Under the pieces are notes generated by a model. The model was not told the DNA's origin, did no database searches, and saw nothing but the letters and a program-made list of their open reading frames with translations. Of a stretch of DNA of 64,000 bases, positions 54,172 through 62,859 are shown piece after piece. Numbering within the stretch: position 1 is the first letter of the stretch; every line of letters starts with the position of its first letter. The translations under genes were made by a program, and so were the position numbers. Source of the DNA: JADKAC01 sp964492065 (GTDB lineage Bacteria; Bacteroidota; Bacteroidia; Chitinophagales; BACL12); the NCBI GenBank assembly GCA_964492065.1, contig CAZBHH010000001.1:248001-312000 (forward strand), written 5' to 3'.

Positions 54172-54835
54172 AGACGACGAAATATTTTTATTGCGCAATG
54201 CCATTGAACATACATTGCTCAAACCGGATATCGCCGTTGCGCAAATAGAAAAACTGTGCAACGAAGCGATGGAATACGGTTTCGGCGCCATATGTATTCC
54301 TCCGTATTTCCTGGACGACGCCAGGGAATTGCTGGCAGATACTAAAATTAACGTGGCAACTGTAGTGGGATTCCCCTTTGGCTATAATTCCATCATGTCA
54401 AAATTTGAAGAAGCCGAAGACGCTATTGCCCGCGGCGCCGACCATCTCGATATCGTATTAAATATTGCGGCGATTAAAAATGGCGATTACGATATCGTGG
54501 GTAATGAAATGGAAATGTTTACCAAACTGGTACACAGCGAAGGAAAGATTATCAAGTGCATTGCCGAAACAGGTTTGCTGAATGAGATTGAATTGGATTT
54601 GGTGTGTAAGCTCGCCAATGATTACGGCATTGATTTCCTGAAGACATCCACCGGTATCCTGGCGCCCGGCGCCGACCTGAAGACGGTGCAATTGCTGCGC
54701 AAACTGTTGAATAAAAAAATAAAAATCAAAGCTTCGGGCGGCATCCGCACCAGGGAACAAGCCATCGCATTTCTCGCCGCCGGCGCTGACAGAATCGGCA
54801 CCAGCAGCGGCGTGGCTATTATGGAAGAACCCTGA
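54164..54835 (+). CDS. deoC: Deoxyribose-phosphate aldolase
   Basis: 223 residues from the ATG at 54164, which overlaps the secA stop by 8 bases. TIM-barrel aldolase; Schiff-base Lys in DFLKTSTG, second Lys in KIKASGGIRT, and early EHTLLKPD. It splits 2-deoxyribose-5-phosphate to glyceraldehyde-3-phosphate and acetaldehyde. The extra upstream codons within secA are not used. Coupling to secA is probably positional only. Confidence 0.94.
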   Translation: MNKDDEIFLLRNAIEHTLLKPDIAVAQIEKLCNEAMEYGFGAICIPPYFLDDARELLADTKINVATVVGFPFGYNSIMSKFEEAEDAIARGADHLDIVLNIAAIKNGDYDIVGNEMEMFTKLVHSEGKIIKCIAETGLLNEIELDLVCKLANDYGIDFLKTSTGILAPGADLKTVQLLRKLLNKKIKIKASGGIRTREQAIAFLAAGADRIGTSSGVAIMEEP

Positions 54836-54914
54836 ATGAAACGTTATTAAGTATTGCGCAACACGCCTGCTTTACGCTTCTCCATTTCTTCAGCTTCAAC
54901 AGGGAAAAACTGTA

Positions 54915-57791
54915 TCAGCCCAAAACGTCCTTCAAATAAAAGCCCGTATAGCTCTGCTTCACTTTTACAATTTCCTCGGGAGTGCCTTCGGCGATTATTT
55001 CACCGCCGCCTTTACCGCCTTCCGGGCCGAGGTCGATGATGTGGTCGGCGAGTTTTATCACATCCAGGTTGTGTTCGATAATTATTACGGTATTGCCTTT
55101 ATCCACCAGGCTGTTCAACACTTCCATCAGCACACGGATATCTTCAAAATGCAAACCCGTTGTCGGTTCATCCAGAATATACAGCGTATTGCCCGTATCC
55201 TTCCGGCTCAATTCCTCTGCGAGTTTTACCCGCTGCGCTTCACCGCCCGACAGCGTTGTGGATGATTGCCCGAGATGAATATACCCCAGGCCGACATCCT
55301 GTAATGTTTTCACCTTGCGGTAAATCTTCGGTTGATTTTCAAAAAATTCAACCGCCTGGTCCACTGTCAGGTTGAGCACGTCGGCAATATTTTTTCCCTT
55401 AAAATAAATTTCCAGTGTTTCTCGGTTGTAGCGTTTACCGCGGCACTTTTCACATTCCACCGTTACATCGGGCAGGAAATTCATTTCAATAGTTTTCATC
55501 CCGTTGCCATCGCACACATCGCATCGCCCGGATTTTACATTAAAGGAAAATCTGCCGGCGGAGTATCCCCTGATTTTCGCTTCGGGGACCAATGCAAACA
55601 GATTGCGTATTTCGGTAAATACATCGATATAGGTAACCGGGTTCGACCGCGGTGTCCGCCCTATCGGCGCCTGGTCAATTTCAATAACCTTGTCGATATG
55701 TTGTAATCCCGTTATCCGCGAGTAGCGCAGCGGTTTTTTATTCGAATTGTAAAAATGATTTTGCAGTATCGGGAACAGAGTGCCGTTGATCAGGCTCGAC
55801 TTGCCGCTTCCCGATACACCGGTTATGCAAATCAGTTTACCCAGCGGTATATGCAGTGATACGTCTTTCAGGTTATGACCTCTTGCTCCCTGCAAACTGA
55901 TGCGATTGCCATTGCCCGCTCTGCGGTGTTGCGGCACGGGAATTTCTATTTCGCTGCGCAAATATTTTGCTGTCAGCGAATCACGAGTTTTAAATACGAC
56001 CGGATCGCCGGCGGCGACGATGCGCCCTCCGAATACGCCGGCGCCCGGCCCGATATCCACGATAAAGTCGGCATGTTCCATCATTTCTTTATCGTGTTCC
56101 ACCACCAGCACCGTATTCCCCGTATCCCGCAAGTTGTACAATGCTTTTATCAGGCGCTGATTATCCCGCTGGTGCAGGCCGATGGACGGTTCATCCAAAA
56201 TATAGGTGATGCCTGCGAGTTGGGAACCTATCTGGGTGGCCAGGCGTATGCGCTGCGATTCGCCGCCCGACAGGGTGCGGGATGCCCTGTCTAACGTTAG
56301 ATATTCCAGCCCCACATCTTTGATAAACCCGATGCGGGCACGAATTTCTTTTAAAATATCTTTGGCAATAATTTGTTGCTTGGCGTTCATGTGTTCTTCC
56401 ACGTGCTCAAACCAGTGCAGCGCTTCCAGTATATCGAACTGCGCCACTTCGCTGATATTTTTTCCGGCAATTTTAAAATGCAGCGATTCGCTTTTTAATC
56501 GTGTGCCTCCGCATTGATCACAGGTGGTTTTCTCCATAAATTCCTCTGCCCAGCGGCGCATATTTTCAGAGATGGAATCATTGAAACAGCGCTTGATGAG
56601 ATGTGTCAGCCCTCCGTGTTCCAGCGTGTACCAGCGGTCTATATCCGACATGCGCATCTCGTCTGCGTCCAGCGCATCTTTTCCCTGCGCATTGCCGTAC
56701 AGGATTTCATTCAGCGCTTGTTTGGGAATTTGCTTCACAGGGGTAGATAGCGAGAACTTATACCTTCTGGCTATGGCCTGCACCTGCTGAAACAATGTGT
56801 TGTCTCTGAAATCGCCCAGGGGCACGATGCCGCCGGAATTAATAGTGACATCTTCATCGGGTATCATCAGTTTATAACTCGTTTCATAGATGACGCCCAG
56901 CCCTTTGCATTTGGGGCAGGCACCGTAAGGCGAGTTAAAAGAAAAGGTGTTGGGAGAAGGTTCTTCATACGAAATCCCCGAGGCGAGACACATGAGTCTT
57001 TTACTGTAGTTGACGATGGTTTCCCTATCGTGTTCCTTAACCATTACCAGGTCTTTACCTGCACGCAAGGCCTGTGCTACGCTTTGGCTGATGCGCTGAA
57101 TGTCGCCGGCGTCTGTCTTAAACCTGTCTATCACTATTTCGATATCGTGTACCTTGTACCTGTCCACCTGCATTTTCGGTACGAGGTCCTTTATTTCGCC
57201 GTCTATGCGCACCTTTAAATATCCCTGCTTGCGGATCTGTTCAAACAATTCGCGGTAATGTCCTTTGCGGCCACGCACTGCCGGTGCCAGCAATACGATG
57301 CGCTTGCCGTTGAATTTCTGAATGATATTATCTACTATTTGCTCTTCGGTAAAGCGCACCATTTTTTCGCCCGTGATATAACTGTAGGCATCGCTCGCAC
57401 GGGCGTATAACAACCGCATGAAGTCGTAAATTTCGGTAACGGTTCCCACCGTTGACCGCGGATTTTTATTCGTCGTTTTCTGCTCTATCGAAATTACCGG
57501 GCTCAACCCGGTGATATTATCTACATCCGGCCGCTCCATATTGCCGATAAACTGCTGGGCATAGGATGAAAAACTCTCCATATACCGGCGTTGCCCTTCG
57601 GAGTATATCGTATCGAATGCCAGCGAGCTCTTGCCGCTGCCGCTTACGCCGGTAATTACTACCAGGCTGTTCCGCGGTATGGAGATATCTATATTTTTGA
57701 GATTGTGCACCCGGGCCCCGGTTACCTCCAGGTAAGGAATTTCATGTTCGGCAATGGCAGGCTGGATATGTTCTTTATCTGGCTTGTTCAC
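54915..57791 (-). CDS. uvrA: Excinuclease ABC subunit A
   Basis: 958 residues from a GTG start. Two ABC modules: Walker A GVSGSGKSSLAF and GVSGSGKSSLIN, signatures LSGGESQRIRLA and LSGGEAQRVKLA, Walker B DEPSIGLH and DEPTTGLH. Zinc-binding pairs CPKC, CDQC, CDVC and CEKC are present. UvrA finds lesions and loads UvrB in nucleotide excision repair. A TAnnTTTG box 33 bases upstream gives it its own promoter although it follows dnaE and dinB on the same strand. Confidence 0.97.
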   Translation of the reverse strand: MNKPDKEHIQPAIAEHEIPYLEVTGARVHNLKNIDISIPRNSLVVITGVSGSGKSSLAFDTIYSEGQRRYMESFSSYAQQFIGNMERPDVDNITGLSPVISIEQKTTNKNPRSTVGTVTEIYDFMRLLYARASDAYSYITGEKMVRFTEEQIVDNIIQKFNGKRIVLLAPAVRGRKGHYRELFEQIRKQGYLKVRIDGEIKDLVPKMQVDRYKVHDIEIVIDRFKTDAGDIQRISQSVAQALRAGKDLVMVKEHDRETIVNYSKRLMCLASGISYEEPSPNTFSFNSPYGACPKCKGLGVIYETSYKLMIPDEDVTINSGGIVPLGDFRDNTLFQQVQAIARRYKFSLSTPVKQIPKQALNEILYGNAQGKDALDADEMRMSDIDRWYTLEHGGLTHLIKRCFNDSISENMRRWAEEFMEKTTCDQCGGTRLKSESLHFKIAGKNISEVAQFDILEALHWFEHVEEHMNAKQQIIAKDILKEIRARIGFIKDVGLEYLTLDRASRTLSGGESQRIRLATQIGSQLAGITYILDEPSIGLHQRDNQRLIKALYNLRDTGNTVLVVEHDKEMMEHADFIVDIGPGAGVFGGRIVAAGDPVVFKTRDSLTAKYLRSEIEIPVPQHRRAGNGNRISLQGARGHNLKDVSLHIPLGKLICITGVSGSGKSSLINGTLFPILQNHFYNSNKKPLRYSRITGLQHIDKVIEIDQAPIGRTPRSNPVTYIDVFTEIRNLFALVPEAKIRGYSAGRFSFNVKSGRCDVCDGNGMKTIEMNFLPDVTVECEKCRGKRYNRETLEIYFKGKNIADVLNLTVDQAVEFFENQPKIYRKVKTLQDVGLGYIHLGQSSTTLSGGEAQRVKLAEELSRKDTGNTLYILDEPTTGLHFEDIRVLMEVLNSLVDKGNTVIIIEHNLDVIKLADHIIDLGPEGGKGGGEIIAEGTPEEIVKVKQSYTGFYLKDVLG

Positions 57792-57824
57792 GTTTCCTCA
57801 CTTCTCTAAATAGATTAAAAGCTG

Positions 57825-57832
57825 CAAAGTTA
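57825..57832 (-). promoter_or_regulatory. Promoter -7 box of uvrA (TAACTTTG)
   Basis: Minus-strand TAACTTTG matches TAnnTTTG, 33 bases before the uvrA GTG, in the 81-base gap after dnaE. Confidence 0.5.
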
Positions 57833-57872
57833 CCGCTTTATAAAGGGAATTGCCCGTTGCGGCTGATTGTTT

Positions 57873-60836
57873 CTACACATATTGCGGTGTTTTTACAGCC
57901 AGCGGCTGCATCCATTCCACCTCCAGTGAATACACACCGAAGTCTTCCACTACTTTGCCCTTTAAATGGTAACAACATCTTCCCTGAAACCGATACTTCT
58001 TTGCCACCGGCGGAAAATGAATGGTATCCAGCCAATGGCCGTTCCTGTCGAGGAAAGTGCCGAAGTACATTATTTCGCCCTTTATGGTGGATGTGTATTT
58101 GCGGGTTACATAATAGGCCACCATTTCCACTCTTTTACCGATATATTTTTCCAGTTGATCCGCATCCGTCAGGTTGCGGTTAAATACTTCCCGGTCGGCG
58201 ACAAGCGCAAATGGCGACGAAAGCGGAAAGCCCAGGATTTGTATTTCGTCCCAGGCGTTTTGCAGCGTGTCTGCATACAAATCGGGGAATGTGTAAACAT
58301 CGCCGTGTTCCACCGGAAATAATTCGACGACGGGATGCGTTTTTTTTGTTTTGTTCAATCGCATATACGCCTCAATCAACAACGTCTGTTTCGGAATGCC
58401 CGTAAAGCGAAATGCATTGACCTGGATTAAAATTTCCAGTTGTTCAAGCGAAATTTCCACACGCCGCAAAAATGCATCAAAGCTTTCGAATGCCCCGTTG
58501 GCGCTGCGCTCCCGCACGATATTATCAATTGTCCTGCTTTCGAAATGCTGCATGTGCTGAAAGCCGAGGTAAATCGCATTGCCATAAATTACCGTTTCAT
58601 TAAAACTCAAATTCACGCAGGGCGCTTCTATCACCGCACCGTGCATCCTCGCTTCGTGCACGTACAATTCCGTACTGTAGAACCCGCCGAAATTATTGAT
58701 AACGCCCACCATAAACTCGTGGGGATAATATGTCTTTAAGTACAAACTCTGGTAACTCTCCACCGCATACGATGCGCTATGTCCTTTTGCAAATGAATAC
58801 CCGGCGAAACTTTCAATCTGGTGCCAGACATCGTTTATTAGTTCTTCGGCATATCCCTGCGCCTTGCAATTCTCAAAATATCTTTCACGTATGCGCTGCA
58901 ATTCTTCCTTTGAACGATACTTCCCGCTCATGCCGCGGCGCAATACATCGGCTTCACTCAAGGTGAGTTTTGCAAAATGATGCGCCACCTTGATGACATC
59001 TTCCTGGTACACCATGACACCATAGGTATCGGGTAAGATTTCTCTCATCACCGGGTGTATCGCCGCTCTGCTCTCCGGGAAACGGTGGCGTTGAATGAAG
59101 GTGCGCATCATGCCCGACCGTGCCACTCCCGGGCGGATTATCGAACTTGCGGCGACGAGATTCAAATAATCATTGGTTTTCAATTTGCGCAGCAGCCCCC
59201 GCATCGCCGGCGACTCAATATAAAAACAGCCGATGGCGTCCCCCTCCGATAATTTGCAATTCAGCAGCGGATCACTTTTAAATGTTTCTGTTTGCGCAAT
59301 ATCAATTGTTATACCCTTATTTTCTCTTACTAATTGAATCGTATCACGTATATGCCCCAATCCCCGCTGGCTTAGTATATCGAATTTGTACAGACCGATA
59401 TCTTCCGCGGCATACATATCAAACTGCACTGTCGGGAACCCCTTGGGCGGTAAATAAGTGGGCGAATAATAATATACCGGTTGTTCTGAAATCAGGATGC
59501 CGCTGGAGTGTATGCTCAGCAAATTGGGAAAGCGGTAAATGAATGCGCCGTAGTTGTATATGCTCTGAGCGATGCGATGCGGAATTTTCGCCACATTAAA
59601 ATTTTCCTCACCGTAAATTTTTATCAACATATCAATTTCATTCTTCGGCAACCCGAAAGTCTTTGCCACTTCGCGGATGAATGCCTTTTCTTTAAACTCC
59701 GAATACGTACCCAACAGCGCAGTGTGTTCATGCGTGTATTTATTAAAAATATACGCAGTTACATCGTTGCGGTCTTTCCACGAAAAGTCAATATCAAAAT
59801 CCGGCGGCGTTTCGCGAAACAGGTTGATGAAGCGCTCGAAATACAAATCCAGCTCGATGGGGTCCACATTGGTTATCCGCAGGCAATAGGCAATTAAACT
59901 GTTGGCGCCGCTGCCGCGTCCGATGCAGAAATATCCGCTGCGCAGTGCATACTCCACAATATCCCGGTTAATGAGGAAGTAAGAGACAAATCCCTTCTGT
60001 ATTACGATTTCCAGTTCTTTATTTACCCGGTCGAGCAGCGTTTTGTTTACTTTGCCGTACCGCTGGTACAGGCCTTCGAAGGTGTGTTGCAGCAGCAGGT
60101 CGATATCCTCTTTTTCGCTGCCGGTAAAATGTAATTTGTTTTTGTTGGTGTGGAATGCAAAATCGTATGCGCACGCTTCCAGTAATTTTTCTGCATTGGT
60201 AAGCAAAAATTCAAACCCTTCAAATTGCGCCTGCAGTTGTTCGTACGTGCAAAACATTTCGCCGGGTGAGGCAATATCGGATGTATCTAATTTTGTTATA
60301 AGGGTATTATTGTCGATTGCCCGCAGGATGCGGTGTGCGTTAAAATCTTTTTTACCGCCAAAGCTCACCGGGTTCAACGCCACAAGTTTGTCCGGATATT
60401 TCCCGTACTTTGAAAATTTTAATTGGTTGAGTTGTGTAGGCCGGATACCGATAAATGTATTTTCATCCAGTGTATATTCCACATCGGGATGAAAGGGATA
60501 TATAAAAAATACGCCGGGAATTTCGGGCGCCATTTCGGGCAGGGCTGTTTTTGTATTCAGGTGCAGTGACAAAAAGCGGTTAAGGCCTGCAAACCCATCC
60601 GCACTCCGTGCAATGCCGACGTACAGTTGCCGGTTGTCATTCCGGAAATCAATTCCCGGCGCCACGTGAATACTCCTGTTGCGGGCGTGTTTCAACAACT
60701 CAAACCACCCGGATGCATTATTGATATCCGTTAGCGCAAATGCCCGTACACCGCATGCCTCCGCCTGTGTGAGCAACCGCTGTATGGAGAGCGTTCCGTA
60801 GCGCAAGCTGTAATATGAGTGGGTGTTGAGATACAT
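57873..60836 (-). CDS. Short DNA polymerase III alpha (DnaE2-like, translesion type)
   Basis: 987 residues, far shorter than a replicative Bacteroidetes DnaE and close to the error-prone DnaE2 class. N-terminal PHP domain starts MYLNTHSYYSLRYG; positions that carry metal-binding His in active PHP domains read Tyr or Asn (YLNTH, LTDINN), so proofreading activity looks lost. Polymerase active site complete: D348 and D350 in PPDFDIDF and D486 in YKFDIL. It ends shortly after an OB-like region and lacks a tau-binding tail. It follows dinB by 55 bases, forming a likely mutagenic-repair pair. Confidence 0.88.
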   Translation of the reverse strand: MYLNTHSYYSLRYGTLSIQRLLTQAEACGVRAFALTDINNASGWFELLKHARNRSIHVAPGIDFRNDNRQLYVGIARSADGFAGLNRFLSLHLNTKTALPEMAPEIPGVFFIYPFHPDVEYTLDENTFIGIRPTQLNQLKFSKYGKYPDKLVALNPVSFGGKKDFNAHRILRAIDNNTLITKLDTSDIASPGEMFCTYEQLQAQFEGFEFLLTNAEKLLEACAYDFAFHTNKNKLHFTGSEKEDIDLLLQHTFEGLYQRYGKVNKTLLDRVNKELEIVIQKGFVSYFLINRDIVEYALRSGYFCIGRGSGANSLIAYCLRITNVDPIELDLYFERFINLFRETPPDFDIDFSWKDRNDVTAYIFNKYTHEHTALLGTYSEFKEKAFIREVAKTFGLPKNEIDMLIKIYGEENFNVAKIPHRIAQSIYNYGAFIYRFPNLLSIHSSGILISEQPVYYYSPTYLPPKGFPTVQFDMYAAEDIGLYKFDILSQRGLGHIRDTIQLVRENKGITIDIAQTETFKSDPLLNCKLSEGDAIGCFYIESPAMRGLLRKLKTNDYLNLVAASSIIRPGVARSGMMRTFIQRHRFPESRAAIHPVMREILPDTYGVMVYQEDVIKVAHHFAKLTLSEADVLRRGMSGKYRSKEELQRIRERYFENCKAQGYAEELINDVWHQIESFAGYSFAKGHSASYAVESYQSLYLKTYYPHEFMVGVINNFGGFYSTELYVHEARMHGAVIEAPCVNLSFNETVIYGNAIYLGFQHMQHFESRTIDNIVRERSANGAFESFDAFLRRVEISLEQLEILIQVNAFRFTGIPKQTLLIEAYMRLNKTKKTHPVVELFPVEHGDVYTFPDLYADTLQNAWDEIQILGFPLSSPFALVADREVFNRNLTDADQLEKYIGKRVEMVAYYVTRKYTSTIKGEIMYFGTFLDRNGHWLDTIHFPPVAKKYRFQGRCCYHLKGKVVEDFGVYSLEVEWMQPLAVKTPQYV

Positions 60837-60891
60837 TTTAATTCCGGATTTGAAATTTCGGCTTTCAGGTTTCGCATTGGGTTATGCGGTT

Positions 60892-62076
60892 TTATTTCCT
60901 CACCCCGTTAAACGGGTTGAACTCCCTGAAGTGCAATCCCATTCCGCTTGCCCGTTGCACGATGTATTTTCCGTGTTTATTGCGCAGGCGGTCCATCGCC
61001 CGGTATAGTTGAATAATATGTTCAGAGTCTTCCAGCAGGTTTATCTGGTAACCGCCGTTCACCAGCCCGCTGAATTTTACGCCTACCAGGCGCACTAATG
61101 CACGGCGGGTAAACAGTTTTTCAAATAATTCCTTCACCCGTTGTATCAGCGTATGGTCTGCAGATGTATAGGGCAGCCGGCATTGCGATGTGTGCGTTTC
61201 AAAATCGGAATAACGCAGTTTTACCGTTACCACCGAAGTGAGTTTATTCTCCTTGCGCAATTCATAGGCAAGTTTTTCTGTCATGGAAGACAATATGTTG
61301 CGCAGGCGATGCACATCTATCGTATCCCGGTCAAATGTTTCTTCGGTGGAAATGGATTTGCGGCGGCTGTACACTTCCACCGGCGCATTGTCAATACCGT
61401 TGGCTTTGCGCCATATCGTGCCGCCGTTTTCGCCCAAAATATTTTCCATTACTTTCAACGGCATCTCCTGTACGGTCTTAATGGTAACTATGCCCATGCG
61501 GCGCAATGTATCGGCGGTTTTATCGCCCACCATCGGAATTTTCTTTACGGGCAGCGGAGCGAGAAATGGTTTTTCGCAGCCGTAATCTATTTTCATCTGG
61601 TTATTCGGCTTGGCTTCGCCCGTTGCAATTTTCGAAACGGTTTTATTTTCCGACAAGCCCAGCGAAATGGGCAAACCGCTCTCTCTTATAATTTTTTTGC
61701 GCAACTCAGTAGCATACGCATAACATCCGAAGAAGCGATCCATTCCGCTGAGGTCAATATAAAATTCATCGATAGATGATTTTTCGTATGCCGGCACACT
61801 CTCTTCAATGATGTCGGTTATCATATCGGAGTAATGCGCATAATGTTCGTAGTCGCCACGCACCACTATCGCATCGGGACATAAATTTTTTGCCATCTTC
61901 ATGGGCATGGCGCTGTGAATGCCGAAGCGGCGGGCTTCGTAACTGCACGATGCCACCACCCCCCTGTCGCTGCTGCCGCCCACGAGTACGGGCTTGCCGA
62001 TGAGGCGACTGTCTTTGAGCCGTTCAACTGACACGAAGAAGGTATCGAGGTCCATATGTACTACTGTGCGGGACAT
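60892..62076 (-). CDS. dinB: Y-family DNA polymerase (Pol IV)
   Basis: 394 residues from the ATG at 62076 (frame open to 62100). Catalytic carboxylates intact: D9 in HMDLDTFF and SSIDEFYIDLS; steric and finger motifs YEARRFGIHSAM. Helix-hairpin-helix MGIVTIKTVQEM and little-finger domain follow. A QINLLED near 365 resembles a beta-clamp-binding pentapeptide. It copies past lesions with low fidelity. First gene of the dinB-dnaE pair. Confidence 0.94.
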   Translation of the reverse strand: MSRTVVHMDLDTFFVSVERLKDSRLIGKPVLVGGSSDRGVVASCSYEARRFGIHSAMPMKMAKNLCPDAIVVRGDYEHYAHYSDMITDIIEESVPAYEKSSIDEFYIDLSGMDRFFGCYAYATELRKKIIRESGLPISLGLSENKTVSKIATGEAKPNNQMKIDYGCEKPFLAPLPVKKIPMVGDKTADTLRRMGIVTIKTVQEMPLKVMENILGENGGTIWRKANGIDNAPVEVYSRRKSISTEETFDRDTIDVHRLRNILSSMTEKLAYELRKENKLTSVVTVKLRYSDFETHTSQCRLPYTSADHTLIQRVKELFEKLFTRRALVRLVGVKFSGLVNGGYQINLLEDSEHIIQLYRAMDRLRNKHGKYIVQRASGMGLHFREFNPFNGVRK

Positions 62077-62124
62077 AACCGTTTTTGTTTTGCTGTGCAA
62101 TTGCGAGTATTGTATTTATTTCAA

Positions 62125-62172
62125 GCAGGGTTCTCACACCCATTAAAAAATAATAAACCCGTGAAACCCTGC
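62125..62172. repeat. Imperfect palindrome beside the transposase-like gene (REP-like candidate)
   Basis: Arms GCAGGGTTCTCAC (62125-62137) and GTGAAACCCTGC (62161-62172) pair with a single one-base bulge across a 23-base AT-rich loop. It starts 7 bases beyond the stop of the transposase-like gene. No U-run follows on the minus strand, so it is not a normal terminator. Confidence 0.45.
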
Positions 62173-62178
62173 GCCATA

Positions 62179-62769
62179 CTAATACGGCTTTTTTGCAATA
62201 GGTACATCATAAAACTCTAAATAATGCCTCACAGGATAAATACCTTGATTGCCGGTTGCATAAAATTCGGCACTTGAATGTATATAATTTTCAAGTGACG
62301 TTGCAAGACTCCAGTGTTTTGCCAGCGGATTGCGGTGTATGTATTCCAATTTTTGCTGAATAAACTGCGCATTCCGGCATTCCTTACAATCAAAAGAGGT
62401 TTCAAACACTTTGTGCTTCTGGCCCTTTTTCTTTTCCCTCTCACTCACTCCTTCCTTTAATATTTTTAACACATCAATTCTGTTTTGTTTTTGTAACCGC
62501 TTTACGATCTCCCAGGCCCTGAATTTTTTGCCCTCTGCCACTAAATCGTTTATTGTAGAATCCGTTTGAGTAAAATGAATCAATACATGCAGGTGATTTG
62601 GCATAATAACATACCAGAAAATGTAACTTCCTTCTTCAGCAATTATTCCAAACCACTTATAAACATCATCGTATAAACTCGTCTCATGGATAAGATGCAA
62701 CCATTTGTAACAAGTAAATGTGACAAAATAGGTGGTGTTTGTTTCAATATGTTTTACTTTAACTGACAT
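62179..62769 (-). CDS. IS200-like / REP-associated tyrosine transposase (RayT)
   Basis: 196 residues. Y1 transposase (HUH) fold: beta-strand start TTYFVTFTCYKWLHLI, the HUH metal motif PNHLHVLIH (H59, H61), and YIHRNPLAKHW near 143-153. These are single-copy, domesticated-looking relatives of IS200/IS605 enzymes that process REP palindromes. A palindrome abuts its 3' end. No flanking orfB or clear insertion-sequence ends, so it does not look like a complete mobile element. Confidence 0.88.
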   Translation of the reverse strand: MSVKVKHIETNTTYFVTFTCYKWLHLIHETSLYDDVYKWFGIIAEEGSYIFWYVIMPNHLHVLIHFTQTDSTINDLVAEGKKFRAWEIVKRLQKQNRIDVLKILKEGVSEREKKKGQKHKVFETSFDCKECRNAQFIQQKLEYIHRNPLAKHWSLATSLENYIHSSAEFYATGNQGIYPVRHYLEFYDVPIAKKPY

Positions 62770-62859
62770 CTTGCTTTTGCAATTTATTTACGCAGGATTA
62801 AAACGATTCATATTTTTAAAAGAGTTTTGAACACTGCTGATAGAATACAATATTTTTCA

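Noticed and set aside
60892..62076. DinB as ImuB (inactive Y-polymerase)
   Set aside because: All catalytic carboxylates (DLD and SIDE motifs) are present and there is no ImuA gene next to it.
62125..62172. Hairpin after the transposase-like gene as a rho-independent terminator
   Set aside because: The loop is 23 bases and the minus-strand sequence after the second arm is GCTTGAAATAAA, without a U-run.
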